This document shows positions 18,382-27,262 of a DNA stretch of 64,000 nt, in pieces. The notes under the pieces were generated by a model. That model saw nothing but the letters and a program-made list of their open reading frames with translations, made no database searches and was not told the DNA's origin. Location: positions 3,236,270 through 3,300,269 of the forward strand of contig NC_015666.1 of the NCBI RefSeq assembly GCF_000217715.1, given 5' to 3'. A program made the translations under genes and the position numbers. The stretch is from Halopiger xanaduensis SH-6 (lineage in GTDB: Archaea; Halobacteriota; Halobacteria; Halobacteriales; Natrialbaceae). Numbering within the stretch: the stretch's first letter is position 1; every line of letters begins with the position of its first letter.

Positions 18382-18723
18382 ATGGCGATGGATCGGATCG
18401 ACGCCGCCGCGCTCGTCGGCTTCGCGCTGGTAGCGGCGTCGGCGCTGGCGTTCGACCTCGATCAGCTCGTCGTTGCCACGGGTGTCGCCGGCTTCCTGCT
18501 CTCGTTGGCGGTCTGGCGGCTGTACGGCGGGCGCGTGTGGGAGGCGCTGGGCTGGCTCGCCTGGGTCGGCGCCGCGGGCACGCTGGCGTTCGGCTTCAGC
18601 GGCGCGGTCTCGATGACGGCGTTTCTCGGCTTCGGCCTCGTCGGCGCCTTCCTCCTGATCGGCGGTCGATCCGGCTATCTGCGGGACGTCTGGCGCGTCG
18701 AGTCACCCGCTCGAGAGGGGTGA
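18382..18723 (+). CDS. Small four-helix membrane protein
   Basis: A 113-aa protein made almost entirely of four hydrophobic helices: AALVGFALVAASALAF, VVATGVAGFLLSLAVW, WLAWVGAAGTLAFGF and FLGFGLVGAFLLIG. A short charged C-terminus follows. No catalytic motif is recognisable. It lies 77 nt after mfnA in the same direction, possibly cotranscribed. The start ATG 18382 (MAMDRIDAAAL) is the first in frame before helix 1. Function is unknown. Confidence 0.75.
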   Translation: MAMDRIDAAALVGFALVAASALAFDLDQLVVATGVAGFLLSLAVWRLYGGRVWEALGWLAWVGAAGTLAFGFSGAVSMTAFLGFGLVGAFLLIGGRSGYLRDVWRVESPAREG

Positions 18724-19061
18724 CGCCTCGAGGTCGCGGTCGGCGGGCGATCGTCAACAGTTATCCCGCCGGAACGAGTAGCCGTGCGTGAGTATGTCGA
18801 CGCGCGCTGTCGCCTCCGTCGATTCTCGCGGTCGCATGCCTCGCGGTATGCGAACGTGCATGTAGTGACGGCGCCGTCACCGGGGGAACGCGCCGCGATG
18901 CGACCGGTCATACGGTCTTGTTCGCGGCGTCGAAACTCGGACGCGAACGATCCGATACAGCAGCGACGCGTATCGTTCGGCCCTCGATCGGCCGATACCG
19001 AACCGACCGACTCGCGATCGAAACCGGCGGGTTTTACGCCCGCGACCGACAGACCACGAAT
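18724..19061 (+). other. Gene-free region upstream of metG
   Basis: This 338-nt stretch holds no convincing gene. It contains a perfect 16-bp palindrome GTGACGGCGCCGTCAC at 18865-18880. At its right end is the metG promoter: TTTTACG at about 19032-19038 lies 24-30 nt before the metG ATG, consistent with a leaderless transcript. Confidence 0.6.
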
Positions 19062-21173
19062 ATGAGCACGCACAACGACGACTTTCCGACGGACGATCCC
19101 GCCGTCGTGACCTGCGGGCTCCCCTACGCGAACGGGGACCTTCACATCGGTCACCTGCGGGGCTACATCGGCGCAGACGCCTTCAACCGCGCACTGCAGA
19201 CGCTCGGCCAGGAGACGGCCTACGTCTGCGGCTCGGACATGCACGGCACTCCGGTCGCCGTCAACGCCGAGCAGGAGGGCGTCAACCCCGAGGACTTCGC
19301 CCTCGAGTGGCACGACCAGTACGCCGAAACGTTCCCGCAGTTCAACGTCGAGTTCGACAACTACGGCCACACCCACGACGAGACGAACACCGAACTGACC
19401 CAGGAGATCGTCCGCACGCTCGACGAGCAGGGGTACATCTACGAGAAGGAGATCCAGGTGGCGTACGATCCCGACGCCGACCAGTACCTTCCCGACCGCT
19501 ACGTCGAGGGCACCTGTCCCTACTGCGGCGAGAAGGCCCGCGGCGACGAGTGCGACGAGGGCTGCCAGCGCCACTTGGAGCCCGGCGAGGTCGAGGACCC
19601 GACGAGCACGATCACCGGCAACCCGGCGGAGTACCGCGAGCGCACCCACAAGTTCTTCGAGGTCTCGGAGTTCGCCGACTTCCTGACGGAGTTCCTTGAC
19701 GGCCTCGAGGGCACCTCGAACGCGCGCAACCAGCCCCGGCAGTGGATCGAGGACGGGCTGCAGGACTGGTGTATCACCCGCGACATGGACTGGGGGATCG
19801 ACTACCCCACCGCCGAGGGCGAAGACGAGAGCGACCTCGTCCTCTACGTCTGGGTCGACGCGCCCATCGAGTACATCGCCTCGACCAAACAGTACTCCGA
19901 GCGCGTCGGAACCGACGAGTACGACTGGGAGCAGGTCTGGAAGGGCGAGGGCGAGATCGTCCACATCATCGGCCGCGACATCATCCAGCACCACACCATC
20001 TTCTGGCCCGCGATGCTCGAGGGCGCCGACTACAACAAGCCCCGCGGGATCGCCGCGACCGGCTTCATCACCATCAACGGCAAGGGGCTCTCGACGAGCC
20101 GGAACCGCGCGATCTGGGCCAAGGAGTACCTCGACGAGGGCTTCCATCCCGACCTGCTGCGGTACTACCTCACCACGACCGGCGGCCTCCAGCAGGACGT
20201 CGACTTCTCCTGGGACGCCTTCCAGGAGAAGGTCAACGGCGAACTCGTGGGTACCGTCGGCAACTTCTGGTACCGCTCGCTGCTGTTCGCCTACCGCAAC
20301 TACGAGGGAACGCCCGACGCGGACGTCTCCGAGGAGGTCCACGAGCGCATCCAGGACGCCATCGCCGACGCCCGCGCAGCCGTCAACGACTACGACCTCC
20401 GCGGAATCGGCCAGTCCGCCGTCGAACTCGCCCAGTTCGGCAACGAGTACATCCAGCGCAACGAGCCCTGGAAGCTCACCGACGAGGAGCCCGAGACGGC
20501 AGCGCAGGTCATCCGCGACTGCGTCCAGATCGCCAAGGCCGTCGGCGTCCTCATAGAGCCGATCGCGCCCGACAAGGCCCGGCGCCTCTGGGAGCAACTC
20601 GGCGAGGACGGCGAGGTCGCCGACGCCCTCCTCGAGGACGCGCTCGAGGCCCCGCCGCGGAACTTCGAGGAACCCGGCGAACTGTTCGAGAAGATCGAGG
20701 ACGACCGCGTCGCGGAACTGAACGAGAAACTCGAGGAACGCGTCGCCGAGGCCGAAGACGACGAGGACGAGGAAACCGAAAGCGACGATACCGCGGCTGA
20801 CGAAGCCGACGATATGGCAGACGCAGACGTCGACGACCTCGAGCCGCTCGCCGACGACCGCATCAGCTTCGACGACTTCCAGGAACTGGACATCCGCGTC
20901 GGCCGCATCGAATCGGCCGAGGGCATCGAGGGCGCGGACGATCTCGCGCGCCTCGAGGTCGACATCGGCTTCGAGACCCGACAGATCGTCGCCGGCATCA
21001 AGCAACTGCACGACCTCGACGAGTTGCCCGGCGAGAAGTGCGTCCTGCTGGCGAACATGGAGCAGGCCGAACTGTTCGGCGTCGAGTCCAACGGCATGAT
21101 CCTCGCGGCCGGCGAGGAGGCCGACCTGCTGACGACCCACGGCGACGCCGAAGTCGGCGAGAAGATTCGGTAA
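19062..21173 (+). CDS. metG: Methionyl-tRNA synthetase
   Basis: A 703-aa class I synthetase charging tRNA-Met. It has HIGH (28-31) in GLPYANGDLHIGHLRGY, a zinc knuckle CPYCG...CDEGC, and the KMSKS counterpart GKGLSTSRN. The C-terminus carries a fused tRNA-binding (EMAP/Trbp111-like) domain, FDDFQELDIRVGRIES to the end, joined through an acidic linker of about 60 residues. Some archaea encode this domain separately; here it is fused. ATG 19062 is chosen because it lies just before the Rossmann strand and 24-30 nt after a TATA-like box. An open frame upstream to 18918 is rejected. Confidence 0.97.
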   Translation: MSTHNDDFPTDDPAVVTCGLPYANGDLHIGHLRGYIGADAFNRALQTLGQETAYVCGSDMHGTPVAVNAEQEGVNPEDFALEWHDQYAETFPQFNVEFDNYGHTHDETNTELTQEIVRTLDEQGYIYEKEIQVAYDPDADQYLPDRYVEGTCPYCGEKARGDECDEGCQRHLEPGEVEDPTSTITGNPAEYRERTHKFFEVSEFADFLTEFLDGLEGTSNARNQPRQWIEDGLQDWCITRDMDWGIDYPTAEGEDESDLVLYVWVDAPIEYIASTKQYSERVGTDEYDWEQVWKGEGEIVHIIGRDIIQHHTIFWPAMLEGADYNKPRGIAATGFITINGKGLSTSRNRAIWAKEYLDEGFHPDLLRYYLTTTGGLQQDVDFSWDAFQEKVNGELVGTVGNFWYRSLLFAYRNYEGTPDADVSEEVHERIQDAIADARAAVNDYDLRGIGQSAVELAQFGNEYIQRNEPWKLTDEEPETAAQVIRDCVQIAKAVGVLIEPIAPDKARRLWEQLGEDGEVADALLEDALEAPPRNFEEPGELFEKIEDDRVAELNEKLEERVAEAEDDEDEETESDDTAADEADDMADADVDDLEPLADDRISFDDFQELDIRVGRIESAEGIEGADDLARLEVDIGFETRQIVAGIKQLHDLDELPGEKCVLLANMEQAELFGVESNGMILAAGEEADLLTTHGDAEVGEKIR

Positions 21174-21176
21174 TCG

Positions 21177-21212
21177 TCGACCGTCACCCGCTGCAGCGGT
21201 CGATGTTTTCTT
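21177..21212 (+). terminator. metG terminator
   Basis: TCGACCG (21177-21183) pairs perfectly with CGGTCGA (21197-21203). The T-rich TGTTTTCTT (21204-21212) follows directly, 4 nt after the metG stop codon. The loop itself contains half of a CCGCTGCAGCGG palindrome. Confidence 0.65.
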
Positions 21213-21275
21213 ATCCTGTTGGTGGAATCGAATAGAGCGAGACGATTGACGAAGCGTCGTACCGCGGACGGATCG

Positions 21276-23438
21276 TCAGAGCGGGAGTCGCAGGAAGTTC
21301 CAGTAATACAGCAGCCAGCAGAACGCGACCGCGCTGGCGACAACCAGCGTGTAGTGGACGCGCCAGAACCGGCCCCAGTATCCCTCGCGCCACGCGACGA
21401 CAGTGCAACCGATCGACGCGAGCGTCCCGAGCGCCCCGAGGATCGGCAGGAGGGACACGAGGTCGTACGCGAGCGGCGGATCGCTCAACAGCGTCGGCTG
21501 GAAAACGACGCCCAGCACGACGAAACCGACGACGAACCCGAACAGACACGCGATCGCACCCCCGACGATCCACCGGGCGCGGGATTCGGACAGCGCGCTC
21601 GTCACCGCGTCGCCCTCGAGCGTCGACAGCGACCCCCTCTCCGACATCGAGTTCGAGCCGGTAGCCGACGCACCGCCGTCGACTGATGTCGGTCGGTCGT
21701 CGGATCGAGCCTTCTGTGAGGCCGACGCTGCTTTCGTCTCCGTTTCCGTCTCGGCATCTGAACCGCCGACGAGTCGCCGTTTCGCTCGAGCGAGCGGCCA
21801 GCCGACCGCGCCGGAGAGCATTCCGAGTGCGGAGAGGCCTGCCACGCGTCCGTGAACGGAGAGCGACTCGTGCCAGGAAACCCGTTCGAACGCGTGAAAG
21901 CCGAGAAAGAGGTGCGTGATCTCCCCGGCGCGCTCGCGGAACGCCAGCGTCTCGTCCCCGTCGACCGCGTCGAAGACGAGCGGGTCGTCCGCCCGCTCGA
22001 CCCAGCGTTCCGGCCCGCCGCCGAAGTCGGTCACGAGGAAGCCGGCCTCGTCGACGGACACCTCGACTGACCCCGCCTGTAGCGTCGTCGCCAGTCGCGA
22101 GTGCGTCGTTTCCGCGATCCGAACGCCGCGATAGGTCCCCTCGAGCGCGTCGGCATGCGCCGGTGGGCCAGTCGGTTCGGACGCCGAGTCGTCGGACTCC
22201 GATTCTGGTTCAGGGAGGTATTCTTCAAGGAAGGCGTCGACGAACTCGCCCGTCGCAGTCCGGCCACTGTCGGTATTGGTCGCGAGAAATAGTCCGAGAT
22301 CGTACTCGGGAACCAGCACCAGATAGCCGTTGGACGAGCCGGGAATGGCCCCATCGTGCTCGAGGATGCGGACGCCGTCGCGCTCGTCTTCGACGAATCC
22401 GAACGCGATTCCGGGAAGCGTCTCGTGGTGCGTGAACCACTGCTCGTGCATCCGGTCGACCGCCTCGGACGCGAGGATCCGCTCGCCGTCAGCGGCGCCG
22501 CCCTCGAGGTGGGCGCGCATGAACCGCGCCATATCGGACGCCGTGGCCGTCGCGGCGCCGGCGGGGGCGATCTCGAGGAATAACTCCGAGGAATCCCGGA
22601 CCGATCCCGTCGCCATCGTGTAGCCGGACGCGACGTCGATATCCTCCGGAGCCGGCTGCTCGAAGGTCGTGTGGTCCATCCCCAGCGGGTCGAAGAGGTG
22701 CTCGCTGACGTACTCCTGAAACGACGTGCTGGTCACGTCGGCAACGACTTGAGCTGCAAGCGCCGCCCCGTAGTTCGAGTACGACGCGATCTCCCCCGGC
22801 GGTCGAACGCGCTCGGGTTGCTCCTCGCGCAGGACGTTGGGGAGCGACCGGAGGTCGTCGGGGTCGTCGACCCACGTTCCCTGGGATCGATCCTCGAAGC
22901 CGGCCGTGTGCGTCGCGAGGTGGGCCATCGTGATCGGCTCGTCGTACGTGTCCGGAATCGAAACGGACTCGAGAGACGGCTCGACGGGCTCGTCGGGATC
23001 GAGCCGGCCGTCCTCGATCAGTTGCATCGCAGCCGTCCAGACGAGCGGCTTCGAAACCGAGCCGATCCGAAACGCCGTCTCGTCGGCGTCGACCGGCGTT
23101 CCGGCCTCGCGGTCGCTCTCGCCGTAGCCCTTCGCGAGTTCGACCGCCCCGTCGTGAACGACGGCGACCGATGCGCCGACGACGTCGTGGGTCTCGAGCA
23201 GCGAGCCCAGCCGGTCGTCGACGAACGATTCGACTCCCTCGAGATCGACGGCGTCGGATTGTCCCGTCCGCGACGACGGCTCGGACACCGTCGCCGGATC
23301 GGTCGGGGGCTCCGGTTGCGTGGCCGTCTCGGCCGCGGGCTCGCGACCCGCGATTCGCGCCGGACTGCCGGCGAGTGCGGTCGCGCCGAGCGCCGCCGAC
23401 CCCGTGAGTATCCGCCTGCGCGGCATTCGTTTCGACAT
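21276..23438 (-). CDS. Exported serine beta-lactamase-fold hydrolase with C-terminal membrane domain
   Basis: A 720-aa protein. The N-terminus has a twin-arginine-type signal (RRRILTG then a hydrophobic stretch, about 7-30). A Pro/Glu/Thr-rich spacer leads to a class C beta-lactamase/D-peptidase-like domain (about 65-420) with SVSK (Ser127, Lys130), YSN (220-222) and HDG (361-363), the three active-site elements. A beta-rich region (about 430-540) precedes a membrane-associated part with several helices, the last three at about 630-720. Archaea lack murein, so an esterase or D-peptide hydrolase role is more likely than antibiotic resistance. The start MSKRMPRRR has both arginine clusters. Confidence 0.87.
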   Translation of the reverse strand: MSKRMPRRRILTGSAALGATALAGSPARIAGREPAAETATQPEPPTDPATVSEPSSRTGQSDAVDLEGVESFVDDRLGSLLETHDVVGASVAVVHDGAVELAKGYGESDREAGTPVDADETAFRIGSVSKPLVWTAAMQLIEDGRLDPDEPVEPSLESVSIPDTYDEPITMAHLATHTAGFEDRSQGTWVDDPDDLRSLPNVLREEQPERVRPPGEIASYSNYGAALAAQVVADVTSTSFQEYVSEHLFDPLGMDHTTFEQPAPEDIDVASGYTMATGSVRDSSELFLEIAPAGAATATASDMARFMRAHLEGGAADGERILASEAVDRMHEQWFTHHETLPGIAFGFVEDERDGVRILEHDGAIPGSSNGYLVLVPEYDLGLFLATNTDSGRTATGEFVDAFLEEYLPEPESESDDSASEPTGPPAHADALEGTYRGVRIAETTHSRLATTLQAGSVEVSVDEAGFLVTDFGGGPERWVERADDPLVFDAVDGDETLAFRERAGEITHLFLGFHAFERVSWHESLSVHGRVAGLSALGMLSGAVGWPLARAKRRLVGGSDAETETETKAASASQKARSDDRPTSVDGGASATGSNSMSERGSLSTLEGDAVTSALSESRARWIVGGAIACLFGFVVGFVVLGVVFQPTLLSDPPLAYDLVSLLPILGALGTLASIGCTVVAWREGYWGRFWRVHYTLVVASAVAFCWLLYYWNFLRLPL

Positions 23439-23612
23439 CGATAGTGGCTACCGGTTCTGCGAGAAGCGGGATATGTATTTGGAGAAATATTTTTCACCGA
23501 CTCGGCGGGAGTCCGGCGAACTCGAGCCAACCCGGTGGTTTCGGTCGAACAGTCGCCGTTCACCGCCTCGAGACTCGTCGTTGACGAGGCGTTTGCAAAA
23601 CTGGATCGGGGT

Positions 23613-23900
23613 TCAGATTTCGTCGACAAGTTCCGAGAAGTCGTCGGTATCGACGAGCTCCATCGTCTGGCCCTGCAGGCCGTGGCGGCGGAGCGTCAGC
23701 GCCGACTTGAACCCGGATTCGTGGTCCGCGGCCTCGAAAATGATAATAAAGTCGTGTTCGCCGAGCGCGGCGTAGGAATCGATGAGTTCGGCGTCGTGGC
23801 TCTCGAATTCCGTGCGAATTTCTCCCCAGATCGACGCGAGCTCCTGGGCGTTCTGGGCGTCTCGATCGTCGAGATCGATGAGGGAGGCGTAGGTTGGCAT
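23613..23900 (-). CDS. GYD domain protein
   Basis: A 95-aa protein beginning MPTYASLIDLDDRDAQNAQE, with GEHDFIIIFEAADHESGFKSAL in the middle. This matches the small GYD family (ferredoxin-like alpha/beta fold; the GYD motif reads GEHD here). The biochemical role of the family is unknown. ATG 23900 is preferred to the in-frame ATG five codons upstream, since homologs begin MPTY. It is transcribed divergently from pyruvate kinase across a 123-nt gap that holds a palindromic operator. Confidence 0.78.
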   Translation of the reverse strand: MPTYASLIDLDDRDAQNAQELASIWGEIRTEFESHDAELIDSYAALGEHDFIIIFEAADHESGFKSALTLRRHGLQGQTMELVDTDDFSELVDEI

Positions 23901-23961
23901 GCGTGAGACGTCCACGAACGACCGGAAAACGATTGCCGTGGCACAGGACGGCAGGAACTCG

Positions 23962-23977
23962 AACTCGGATCCGAGTA
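23962..23977 (+). promoter_or_regulatory. TrmB-like palindromic operator before pyruvate kinase
   Basis: ACTCGGATCCGAGT (23963-23976) is a perfect 14-bp palindrome. Read as AACT-N7-GAGTA it differs by one base from TACT-N7/8-GAGTA, the motif reported for the sugar-responsive regulator TrmB in Halobacterium, where pyruvate kinase and PEP synthase are targets. It lies upstream of the TATA-like GCTTTTTTG (23992-24000), which is about 25-30 nt before the pyk ATG. Confidence 0.5.
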
Positions 23978-24023
23978 AGTCAAAGCACGTGGCTTTTTTG
24001 CCGTGCCCCCGCTAGCTCGGGGC

Positions 24024-25781
24024 ATGAGAAACGCGAAGATCGTCTGTACCCTCGGTCCGGCCTCGAGCGACCGCCGGACCATCCGCGAGCTGGCCGACGC
24101 CGGCATGTCCGTCGCGCGGCTGAACGCCAGCCACGGCAGCCCCGAAGACCGAGCCGAACTCGTCGACCGCGTCCGCGACGTCGACGAGGAGCGCGACGAG
24201 CCGGTCGCCGTCATGCTCGACACGCAGGGCCCCGAGATCCGAACCGCTCCCCTGCCGGACGGCGAAACCGTCACCCTCGAGACGGGCTCGGAGATCGAGT
24301 TCGTCGAGGGCGACGAGGCCTCGTCCGACCGCGTCGGCCTCTCCCTGCCGATCGACGAGGTCGAGGAAGGCGACCGCATCCTGCTCGACGACGGCCTCAT
24401 CGAGACCACCGTCCTCGAGCGCGACGGCGGCGCGATCCGAGCCCGAGTCGACACCGGCGGCGAACTGGCCGGCCGGAAAGGCGTCAACGTCCCCGGCGTC
24501 GATCTGGATCTGGACGTCGTCACCGAGAAGGATCGGCAGGATCTCGAGCTGGCCGCCGAGAAGGAGGTCGACTTCGTCGCGGCGAGTTTCGTCCGCGACG
24601 CCGAGGACGTCTACGAGGTCAGCGAGGTCCTCGAGGAGTTCGACGCCGAGATTCCGATCATCTCGAAGATCGAACGCGCCGGCGCCGTGGAGAACCTCGA
24701 CGAAATCATGGAAGCCTCCTACGGCATCATGGTCGCGCGCGGCGACTTGGGCGTCGAGTGTCCCATGGAGGACGTCCCGATGATTCAAAAGCGGATCATC
24801 CGACAGTGCCGCGAGGCCGGGCTCCCGGTCATCACCGCGACGGAGATGCTCGACTCGATGGTCCACGCCCGCCGACCCACCCGCGCGGAGGCCTCGGACG
24901 TGGCCAACGCCGTCCTCGACGGCACCGACGCCGTGATGCTCTCGGCGGAGACGGCCGTCGGCGACCACCCCGCCGAGGTCGTCGACGCGATGGACAGCAT
25001 CATCCGCGAGGTCGAGGCGTCCGGCGAGTACGCCGAACTCTTGGAGCAGCGCGTGCCCGCTGCCGGCGAGGCCCGAACCGACGCGCTTGCCCGCTCCGCC
25101 CGGTTCCTCGCGCGCGACATCAGCGCGGACGCGGTCGTGGCCGCGACCGAGTCGGGTTACACGGCGCTGAAGACCGCGAAGTACCGGCCCGGCGTCCCGG
25201 TCGTCGCCTCGACGCCGAGCCACGAGGTTCGCCGTCGACTCGCGCTCTCGTGGGGCGTGACGCCGCTGTACGCCCGCGTCTCCGATCAGGGGGCCGGCGC
25301 CGTCGTCGAGCGCGCCGTCCAGGCAGCCCTCAACGCCGGCGTCGCGGAGAGCGGCGACACCGTCGTCGTCCTCTGCGGCATGATGACCGAACTCGAGGGC
25401 GCGAACACGACGAACATGCTGAAGGTCCACGTCGCCGCGGAGGCGCTGACGACGGGCCGGGTCGTCGTCGAAGGTCGCGCGACGGGGCCGCTCGTCCACC
25501 TGACCGACGGCGACCTCTCGGACGTCCCGGACGGCGCGATCGTCGCCGTCCCCTCCGATTTCGACGAGGAGTTCGAGGGCGACCTCGAGAAGATTGCCGG
25601 TATCATCGACGCCCAGCGGGGCATGACCGGCTATCCGTCGCTGGTGGCCCGCGAGATGGATCTCCCGATGATCAGCGGCGCGGACGTCTCCGAGGAGGCC
25701 GAGGGGGAGACCGTGACGATCGACGCCGAACGCGGCGTCGTCTACGGCGGCGATATCGGCGACCAAGCGGTGCGAGAGTAA
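24024..25781 (+). CDS. pyk: Pyruvate kinase
   Basis: A 585-aa pyruvate kinase converting PEP and ADP to pyruvate and ATP. Motifs in order: AKIVCTLGPASSD, ARLNASHGS, MLDTQGPEIRT, ISKIERAGAVENLDEI with the catalytic lysine, MVARGDLGVE, ITATEMLDSM. A C-terminal allosteric-type domain follows, then an extra PEP-utiliser-like swivel domain of about 110 residues (TGRVVVEGRATG to the end), as known in Bacillus-type enzymes. ATG 24024 starts directly at MRNAKIVCTLG. The transcript is probably leaderless. A TrmB-like operator lies upstream. Confidence 0.97.
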   Translation: MRNAKIVCTLGPASSDRRTIRELADAGMSVARLNASHGSPEDRAELVDRVRDVDEERDEPVAVMLDTQGPEIRTAPLPDGETVTLETGSEIEFVEGDEASSDRVGLSLPIDEVEEGDRILLDDGLIETTVLERDGGAIRARVDTGGELAGRKGVNVPGVDLDLDVVTEKDRQDLELAAEKEVDFVAASFVRDAEDVYEVSEVLEEFDAEIPIISKIERAGAVENLDEIMEASYGIMVARGDLGVECPMEDVPMIQKRIIRQCREAGLPVITATEMLDSMVHARRPTRAEASDVANAVLDGTDAVMLSAETAVGDHPAEVVDAMDSIIREVEASGEYAELLEQRVPAAGEARTDALARSARFLARDISADAVVAATESGYTALKTAKYRPGVPVVASTPSHEVRRRLALSWGVTPLYARVSDQGAGAVVERAVQAALNAGVAESGDTVVVLCGMMTELEGANTTNMLKVHVAAEALTTGRVVVEGRATGPLVHLTDGDLSDVPDGAIVAVPSDFDEEFEGDLEKIAGIIDAQRGMTGYPSLVAREMDLPMISGADVSEEAEGETVTIDAERGVVYGGDIGDQAVRE

Positions 25782-25896
25782 GCCGGTCCGCTCGCGTCGT
25801 CGCACCGACTCGAGGCGGCGCGGTGGAGGGACGACCCTACGCAACGTCGCCGCTCGTGACCGCGGCTTTTTGACGGGGGCGCCCCTACCCGGGCGT

Positions 25897-26301
25897 ATGG
25901 CTGACGATGACTCCGGCGATCGCGACGCGTCCGGAGGCGACGACGCCCAGTGGGACCGCTCGAGCGCGTGGGACGATGCGGACGCGTGGGGCGGCACAGA
26001 CAGCGGCGAGTGGTCTGACTCCGATACTGATGCCGACGCGAACCTCGAAGGCGAGCGTGTAGACGAACCTGCGGAGGAATCGGACGACCGAATCCCGCTC
26101 GATCTCTCCCGCGACGGCGACGACGCCGACGCTGATACCGCTACTGAAGCGGCCGCTGACGCGGACGATTCCTACGAACCGGAGCCCAATTCGACGCCGA
26201 TCGAACCCGGCGATCCGGACCTCGAGAACGTGGTGTTCGTCGTCATCGGCGCAATCGCGATGCTCCTCGTGATTGCTCGACTCGCCTCCCTACCGCTGTA
26301 A
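25897..26301 (+). CDS. Acidic protein with one C-terminal membrane helix
   Basis: A 134-aa protein. Residues 1-110 are very rich in Asp, Glu, Ser, Ala and Trp (repeated DDADAW/WSDSD-like stretches) and look disordered. The C-terminus is a single hydrophobic helix, NVVFVVIGAIAMLLVIARLASL, so it is probably a tail-anchored protein with a cytosolic acidic domain. The promoter-like GCTTTTTGA lies about 28-35 nt upstream of ATG 25897. It follows pyk in the same direction after 115 nt. Function is unknown. Confidence 0.72.
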   Translation: MADDDSGDRDASGGDDAQWDRSSAWDDADAWGGTDSGEWSDSDTDADANLEGERVDEPAEESDDRIPLDLSRDGDDADADTATEAAADADDSYEPEPNSTPIEPGDPDLENVVFVVIGAIAMLLVIARLASLPL

Positions 26302-26453
26302 CGCGTTTCGGCCGCGACTCTCGAGAAGGGTCCGACCGCTATCTTTCGATTCCGACTGTCGGTTCCGGCCGTCGATTCCGGCTCAGGCAGCCGCCGTCAA
26401 CTCCTCTGGACCAAAAACCGCTCGTTCACTTCGTTCGCTCGCGGTACAGGACC

Positions 26454-27191
26454 TTACTCCAATTTGGCATTCGTAATCCGCAACCGCCCGTGCGTCCCCT
26501 CCCACTTGCGCTCGTACTCGAGGTCGATCCGTCGGTCCATGTGCGGCCCGTCGACGACCAGCGTCTCGAACTCGCCGCCTTCACCCAGGATGTGGACGCC
26601 GTACTCCTCGTTGAGTTCCTCGAGGTCGGCGAGTGCCGCTTCGTCGAGGGTCCGACCGAGCCAGGACTCGTCCAGTCCGTGCGCTGCGACTTGGATGATC
26701 TTGATCTCGAAGCCGGCCTCGAGCATCGCGTCGGCGAGTTCTCGCGGATCCTCCTGCCACAGCGGGGCGAAGAGGTCACAGCCCAGTCGGTCGCACATCG
26801 CCTGAATCCGATTCGTCTGGTACTCGCTCTCGACGGCGCCGGCCGTGACGCCGGCGATGCCGCCCTCGCCCCCCTCGCGGAGGGCGTCGTCTAGCTCCTC
26901 GAGCGCGGCCTCCAGCGGCTCGAGTTCGTCGTCGCCCTGGGCGCTCGAGTCGGCGACCGTCTCGGCCTCGAGGTCGCCGGGATCGACGTCGACGAGTTCG
27001 ATGCCGATGCTCTCGGCGGCCAGCGAGGCGAGGTCGGTTGCCGGGACGTGATACATGTACGAGTCCTCGGAGGGGTGGACGGTGACGAGCCGTCGGACGT
27101 CGAGCCCCTCCTCGAGGGCGCGGTACACTGCCCACGAGGAGTCTTTCCCGCCGGAGAAGAGCCCGACCCACGCGCCGTTTGCGTCGCTCAT
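26454..27191 (-). CDS. dph6: Diphthine--ammonia ligase-like ATP pyrophosphatase
   Basis: A 245-aa N-type ATP pyrophosphatase with the P-loop FSGGKDSSW (around residue 12-20). Family segments include ITGV/VTAGAVESEYQTNRIQAMC and APLWQEDPRELADAMLEAGFE. It would amidate diphthine on elongation factor 2 using ATP and ammonia, the last step of diphthamide synthesis, as known for Dph6. Between about residues 75 and 105 it has an acidic loop (DSSAQGDDELEPLEAALEELDD). Start ATG 27191 is immediately before the P-loop strand. Confidence 0.87.
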   Translation of the reverse strand: MSDANGAWVGLFSGGKDSSWAVYRALEEGLDVRRLVTVHPSEDSYMYHVPATDLASLAAESIGIELVDVDPGDLEAETVADSSAQGDDELEPLEAALEELDDALREGGEGGIAGVTAGAVESEYQTNRIQAMCDRLGCDLFAPLWQEDPRELADAMLEAGFEIKIIQVAAHGLDESWLGRTLDEAALADLEELNEEYGVHILGEGGEFETLVVDGPHMDRRIDLEYERKWEGTHGRLRITNAKLE

Positions 27192-27262
27192 GATCGATAC
27201 TTGCGACAGGGGTGTAAATGAGTGACGAGTTCGGCGAGGCGATCAGGAGTCTGTGGCCCACT

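Noticed and set aside
18784-19065. 93-aa ORF before metG
   Set aside because: Arg-rich composition unlike acidic haloarchaeal proteins; it runs into the metG start and covers its promoter.
18675-21140. 821-codon open frame antisense to metG
   Set aside because: Antisense shadow of a certain synthetase gene; Val/Leu/Gly/Asp-rich without motifs.
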